Of a DNA stretch of 64,000 nt, positions 60,095-64,000 are shown piece by piece. The stretch spans positions 2,170,001 to 2,234,000 of the forward strand of contig NZ_CP114542.1 of NCBI RefSeq assembly GCF_027271155.1, in the 5' to 3' direction. The stretch is from Brevundimonas subvibrioides (lineage in GTDB: Bacteria; Pseudomonadota; Alphaproteobacteria; Caulobacterales; Caulobacteraceae). How positions within the stretch are numbered: position 1 is the first letter of the stretch; the number at the start of each line of letters is the position of its first letter. The position numbers and the translations under genes are program-made. The notes below the pieces were generated by a model. The model saw only the letters and a program-made list of their open reading frames with translations, was not told where the DNA came from and did not search any database.

Positions 60095-61984
60095 TCAGTG
60101 GAGCAGACGGAAACGAAGCGTTCCGGCAACACTTTTAAGCACACGGAGGGCCTGCGGATCATAGTCGCGATCGACATCGGTGATGACATAGCCGGTCCGT
60201 TCGTCGGTTTTCAGGTGCTGGCCCAGGATGTTCAGTCCGGCCGCCGAAAGCTCGCGGTTCAGCTCGGCCATCACCCCGGGCTGGTTCCGGTGAATGTGCA
60301 GGATGCGATGCCCGCCCGAAACGTCGGCCAGCTGTACGTTCGGCAGGTTGACGCAGAAGGTCGTGTCGCCGCGGTTGAGATAGCCCAGCAGGCGCTCGGC
60401 CGCGAACTCGGCAATGGCTTCCTGGGCCTCCTCGGTGGAACCGCCGATGTGAGGCGTCAGGATGACGTTCCTCAAGCCCCGCAGGGGACTGTCGAACGGG
60501 TCAGCGTTGGTGCGGGGTTCCTCGGGAAACACGTCCAGCGCCGCGCCACCGACCCTCCCCGATCCAATGGCCTGCGACAGGGCCCCGATGTCGACGACAT
60601 GACCCCGCGACAGGTTCAGGAACAGGGTGCCTGGCCGCATCGCCTGAAACTGGGCGGCCCCGATCAGATGAGTGTTTTCCTTGCGCCCGTCGACATGCAG
60701 GGACACGACATCGGACTCGGCCAGCAGGGCGTCGAGATTTCGCATCCGCCGGGCATTGCCCAGCGCCAGACGTTCCGACAGGTCATGGAAAATGACGCGC
60801 ATGCCCAGCGCCTCGGCCAGAACCGACAACTGCGATCCGATGGCGCCATAGCCGACGATACCCAGCGTCTTGCCGCGCAGTTCGCGCGAGCCGTCGGCGG
60901 ACTTGTTCCATTCGCCCCTGTGCATGGCGGATGATTTGTCGGCCACGTCGCGCATCAGGGCGATGGTCAGACCGATGGCCAGTTCGACCACGCTTCGCGT
61001 GTTGGAATAGGGCGCGTTGAACACGGCGACGCCCTGCGCTGCCGCCGCGTCGAGATCGATCTGGTTGGTGCCGATGCAGAAGGCCGCGATCGCCATCAAC
61101 CGGTCGGCCTCGGCCAGCACCCGCTCGGTGACATTGGTCTTGGACCGGATCCCCAGGACGTGGACCCCCTTGATCGCCGCGATCAGGTCGTCCTCGTCGA
61201 GCGCCCCCTTACGGGTCTCGACCGAATAGCCCGCCTCTTCCAGACGCTCGACCGCGGCGGGGTGGATGTTTTCCAGCAACAGCATCCGTATGCGGTTGCG
61301 AGGGTATGACCAGCGCCCGGCCAGACCCTCGGCATGGAGCAGTTCGTCCATCGAGGTCGCCTCGCCGTCCGCGACCGCGACGACCCTGTCGCGTCGTGCG
61401 ATCTCGGTGAAGGCGTAGAAGCGGTCGGCGGCACCGGCCAGCTTCACCTCGGCATCGTTCCACCCGTCCCCGACCATGACGACCGGACCGGCCAGACGCA
61501 GTTGCCGGATCACGACGGGCTTGCCGTTCTCGCGCGCGAGGGGATTGGCCTCGTCGACCCCCGTCACCCGGCCCTCGGCATCATAGAGGAAGTCGTTGCA
61601 AAGCACGCGCTCGGACGCGATGCCGAGCCGTTCGGCAATAGGGGCGATGATTTCGCGGAAGCCGCCGGACAGGATGTAGATGTGGTCCGCGTGCTCGTTG
61701 AAGAAGCGCAGATTGCGCCGCACCGAGGGCGTCCCCTCGTCCAGAATGCGATCGGCCAAGGCCCGGACGTGGTCGCGCGTCAGCGGCAGCATCGCCAGAC
61801 GCGCCTTCAGCGCGGCCCCGAAGTCGAGCTCGCCGGACATGGCCCTGTCGGTGATCGCCGCGATTTCCTTACGGATCGAATCGGCCCCCTCGACGCCCGC
61901 CAGCGCGATGTCCGCCAGGGCTTCCAGCGTTTCGATACGCACCAGGGTCGAGTCGAAGTCGAAGATCAGCGTCGGAGTGGCCAT
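60095..61984 (-). CDS. Bifunctional phosphoserine phosphatase / D-3-phosphoglycerate dehydrogenase (SerB-SerA fusion)
   Basis: A 629-residue protein made of two serine-biosynthesis enzymes. Residues 1-215 are an HAD phosphatase with FDFDSTLV (D9, D11), LSGGFREII and VGDGWNDAEV, the SerB motifs. Residues 225-629 are an E. coli-type SerA: LLLENIHPAAVERLEEAGY, FCIGTNQIDLDAAAAQGV, the NAD loop GIVGYGAIGSQLSVLAE, Arg in NLSRGHVVD, Glu in DVFPEEP, His in LTPHIGGSTEEAQ, and a C-terminal ACT domain (HIHRNQPGVMAEL). It would catalyse the first and last steps of serine synthesis; the middle enzyme SerC is not in the window. Both active sites look intact. Serine feedback through ACT is likely. Confidence 0.9.
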   Translation of the reverse strand: MATPTLIFDFDSTLVRIETLEALADIALAGVEGADSIRKEIAAITDRAMSGELDFGAALKARLAMLPLTRDHVRALADRILDEGTPSVRRNLRFFNEHADHIYILSGGFREIIAPIAERLGIASERVLCNDFLYDAEGRVTGVDEANPLARENGKPVVIRQLRLAGPVVMVGDGWNDAEVKLAGAADRFYAFTEIARRDRVVAVADGEATSMDELLHAEGLAGRWSYPRNRIRMLLLENIHPAAVERLEEAGYSVETRKGALDEDDLIAAIKGVHVLGIRSKTNVTERVLAEADRLMAIAAFCIGTNQIDLDAAAAQGVAVFNAPYSNTRSVVELAIGLTIALMRDVADKSSAMHRGEWNKSADGSRELRGKTLGIVGYGAIGSQLSVLAEALGMRVIFHDLSERLALGNARRMRNLDALLAESDVVSLHVDGRKENTHLIGAAQFQAMRPGTLFLNLSRGHVVDIGALSQAIGSGRVGGAALDVFPEEPRTNADPFDSPLRGLRNVILTPHIGGSTEEAQEAIAEFAAERLLGYLNRGDTTFCVNLPNVQLADVSGGHRILHIHRNQPGVMAELNRELSAAGLNILGQHLKTDERTGYVITDVDRDYDPQALRVLKSVAGTLRFRLLH

Positions 61985-62035
61985 GGCACTCTTTCGCCGA
62001 CCTTCGCTATTGCAGCAACGACTTTCGTGGGTCGA

Positions 62036-63481
62036 TCAGAGGCCGGTGATGCGACGCACCCGGCTGTCAGGGCGCTGGCTTTCCAGCGCGGCGGCACCGA
62101 TGGCGGCGGCGATGGTGGCGACGGCCAGTAGCGCCCCGCCCTCGGCGGCGTGATCCTTCGCGTAACGTCCCGCGTCGTCGGCATAACGACGGGCCGAGCG
62201 ACCCGTCTGTTCCGCATAGCGCCGCGCTTCACGCACATATTTGCGGCGCTGCTTTTCCGACATGGCGCGCTGACCGCGCTTGAGCGCCTTCCTGGCTTTA
62301 TGGCGCGCGTCGTCGCCCAGATCACTGACGGTCTCGCCGAACTCGCCCGCACGCTCTGTCAGGCCGCGCGAGATGTCCTCGAACCGGTGACGCAGCGCCT
62401 CGGCATCCAGCCAGCCGCGCGGATCCATCCGGGCAAGCAGCGCCTCATCGCGCACGGGGCCTGTCCGCCGGGTCAGCAGATAGGTGACCAGGGCCGCCGT
62501 CGCGACGATGGCGAGCGAACCCGCCGTGATGCCGGGGTGCTTGCGGGCCTCGGCCAGAGCGCTGAACTGTCGAACCATGGGATAATGAACCTCTTCGTCG
62601 AAGCCGTCGTCGGAGGGCTCGTAAAGCCCGTCGTCGTACGGCTGGTCGGCGGAACCCCTGTCCCGCATCGCAACAGGAGCGAACCGCGCGAAGAGTGGTT
62701 CCGCCAGGCCGGGCAGCAGGGAATAGAAAGACGCGATCAGGCGGCCGCCCCCGCCCACCGTGATCTCGCGAATCGGATGGCTGGCACACCACAGGATGGT
62801 GTCGGCCACCACGTGGGTGGCATAGACCGGCTGCGGGTTCCGCATCATCCGGCCCGTCAGGTTCCGGGCATGGCGGCTGTACGGCGTGTCCACCGCCGAC
62901 GGCTTGACCAGGCTGACCGCCACCGGCGCGCCCTCGCGCATCAGTTCCATGCGGAAGGCGTTGGTGAACCCCTTCACCGCGTGCTTCGACGCCGAATAGA
63001 CGCCCTGTACCGGCATCGGCGCATCGCCCAGAACCGAGCCGACATTGATGATGGTCCCGCCACCCGGTTGGGTTCTCAGATGTTCGGCGGCGACCAGGGA
63101 CCCGTTCACCACGCCCCAGTAGTTCGTCTCGAACACCCGGTGCTGATCCTCCAGCGTCGTCTCGCGAATGGGGCCATGGCTCGACACCCCGGCGTTGTTG
63201 ACCCAGGTATCGAAACCACCGAACAGCCGCCGGCACTTGTCGGCCGCAAGGGCCAGATCGTCGTGATCGGCCACATCGGCGACGGCATAGGCAACCCGCG
63301 CGCCCTCTCGCTGCAGTTCCTCGACCAGCGCCTTCAGGTCCTGCTCGCCCCGCGCGATCAGGAAGACGCAGGCACCCGCGGCGGCCGCGCGGCGGGCCGT
63401 CGACAGTCCGATCCCGGACGTCGCGCCCGTGATAACGATGGCCTGCTGGTCCAGGCGTTTCAGGGTCGGTCTGGTCGGCAT
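62036..63481 (-). CDS. Short-chain dehydrogenase/reductase with helical C-terminal extension
   Basis: A 481-residue protein. Residues 1-250 are a classical SDR: ITGATSGIGLSTARRAA, VNNAG, the Ser in GSVLGDAPM and YSASKHAVKG (Tyr and Lys). The next 230 residues are unusual for an SDR: a membrane helix (ITAGSLAIVATAALVTYLL, about 330-350), a long basic coiled region (ARHKARKALKRGQRAMSEKQRRKYVREARRYA) and a second hydrophobic stretch (ALLAVATIAAAIGAAAL). It may bind the inner membrane. Substrate unknown. Confidence 0.82.
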   Translation of the reverse strand: MPTRPTLKRLDQQAIVITGATSGIGLSTARRAAAAGACVFLIARGEQDLKALVEELQREGARVAYAVADVADHDDLALAADKCRRLFGGFDTWVNNAGVSSHGPIRETTLEDQHRVFETNYWGVVNGSLVAAEHLRTQPGGGTIINVGSVLGDAPMPVQGVYSASKHAVKGFTNAFRMELMREGAPVAVSLVKPSAVDTPYSRHARNLTGRMMRNPQPVYATHVVADTILWCASHPIREITVGGGGRLIASFYSLLPGLAEPLFARFAPVAMRDRGSADQPYDDGLYEPSDDGFDEEVHYPMVRQFSALAEARKHPGITAGSLAIVATAALVTYLLTRRTGPVRDEALLARMDPRGWLDAEALRHRFEDISRGLTERAGEFGETVSDLGDDARHKARKALKRGQRAMSEKQRRKYVREARRYAEQTGRSARRYADDAGRYAKDHAAEGGALLAVATIAAAIGAAALESQRPDSRVRRITGL

Positions 63482-63630
63482 GATCGGCTTTCAGCGGCGT
63501 CTGGATCGAAAACGAGGCGGCCCCGAGGGCGGTTCCGGTGGATAGCACGCCCTGCCCCACCCTTACCAAGTCGCTCGCGGTTTCCTATCTTGCCGCCTTC
63601 TCGATATTTCGCCCTGCCCAAGGACACGCC

Positions 63631-64000
63631 GTGACCGATCACGAGCCCGCTGCCGCGTTCACCTCCAGCGACCACCCCGCCGACGATCTGGCCGCCGCCT
63701 TCCAGATCGACGGCTGGCCCGTGCGCGGTCGTCTGGTCCGCCTGGGAGAGACGATCGACACCATCCTGTCGGCCCATGCCTATCCCGAGCCGGTCGCGGC
63801 CCTGCTGGGCGAGGCCTGTGCGCTCGCGGCCCTGGTCGGTTCGGCGCTGAAGTTCGAGGGTCGGCTGATCGTTCAGGCCCAGGGCGATGGCCCGGTCCGC
63901 TATGTCGTCGCCGACTATGACACCGAAGGGCACCTGCGCGGCTACTGTCGCTTCGATGAAGCCGAGGTGGCCGAAGCCTCGAAGGGTTTCGTCCGCCCGG
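63631..64000 (+). CDS. hslO: Redox chaperone Hsp33, N-terminal part (runs off the right edge)
   Basis: The 123 visible residues match the Hsp33 core: FQIDGWPVRGRLVRLGETIDTILSAHAYPEPVAALLGEACALAALVGSALKFEGRLIVQAQGDGPVRYVVADY (split here across 25-95) and LRGYCRFDEA. The C-terminal zinc/redox switch is outside. Hsp33 holds unfolding proteins under oxidative stress. Start is GTG 63631 with AAGGA upstream. Confidence 0.92.
   Translation, partial: MTDHEPAAAFTSSDHPADDLAAAFQIDGWPVRGRLVRLGETIDTILSAHAYPEPVAALLGEACALAALVGSALKFEGRLIVQAQGDGPVRYVVADYDTEGHLRGYCRFDEAEVAEASKGFVRP

Overview
The window looks like chromosomal DNA of a high-GC alphaproteobacterium of the order Caulobacterales, most like Brevundimonas. 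This is inferred from protein resemblance, the infA-maf-rng-yacG block, an Ala/Pro-rich ExbB/ExbD/TonB set and strong GC3 codon bias. It was not checked against any database.

Layout. 1-1,027: the 5' end of hemN and an FNR-type oxygen regulator, with two FNR boxes. 1,130-7,498: two small unknown genes, a TetR regulator coupled to a patatin-type outer-membrane esterase, and an aromatic-ring degradation pair (fumarylacetoacetase-family hydrolase and zeta GST isomerase) followed by a ferredoxin reductase. 7,704-18,507: an eleven-kilobase operon-like run of TldD and TldE-like proteins, DUF4159, MoxR ATPase, DUF58 and three large membrane proteins, mostly joined by 4-nt overlaps. 18,580-31,007: a lipoprotein pair, mntH/mntR with a clear operator, a pectate-lyase-like lipoprotein, SemiSWEET, an iron-permease-family protein, a lipoprotein amidase, dipeptidyl peptidase IV, ferredoxin-NADP reductase, a chorismate mutase, an Hpt protein and an APC permease. 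Two related ~130-bp palindromic repeats lie here.

31,234-41,217 is a 10-kb integrated element in the 3' end of a tRNA-Lys gene, with 50-bp att repeats. It has an integrase, an AlpA-like regulator, a RepA-like helicase, a run of very small overlapping genes, an HK97-type capsid protein, tail chaperone, tape measure and gp10-like protein. It has no recognisable terminase, portal, protease or lysis gene, so it is a deleted prophage or a satellite-like island.

41,303-52,253: a polysaccharide O-acetylation set (MBOAT plus two SGNH proteins), a duplicated-domain lipoprotein, a fatty-acid modification cluster (DUF2177, CFA-type methyltransferase, FAD oxidase, DUF1365) around a long inverted repeat, and a 3-oxoacid CoA-transferase whose two subunits flank a carboxymuconolactone-decarboxylase-family gene. 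52,302-64,000: tRNA-His, tonB-exbD-exbB, tRNA-Phe, infA-maf-rng-yacG, a GDSL esterase autotransporter, a single gene fusing phosphoserine phosphatase to phosphoglycerate dehydrogenase, a short-chain dehydrogenase with a helical tail, and the start of hslO (Hsp33).

The most unusual items are the SerB-SerA fusion, the palindromic repeats that sit on gene starts (amidase, chorismate mutase, DUF1365), the tRNA-Lys element with its compensatory att differences and iteron-like repeats, and the TldD/TldE-MoxR operon.
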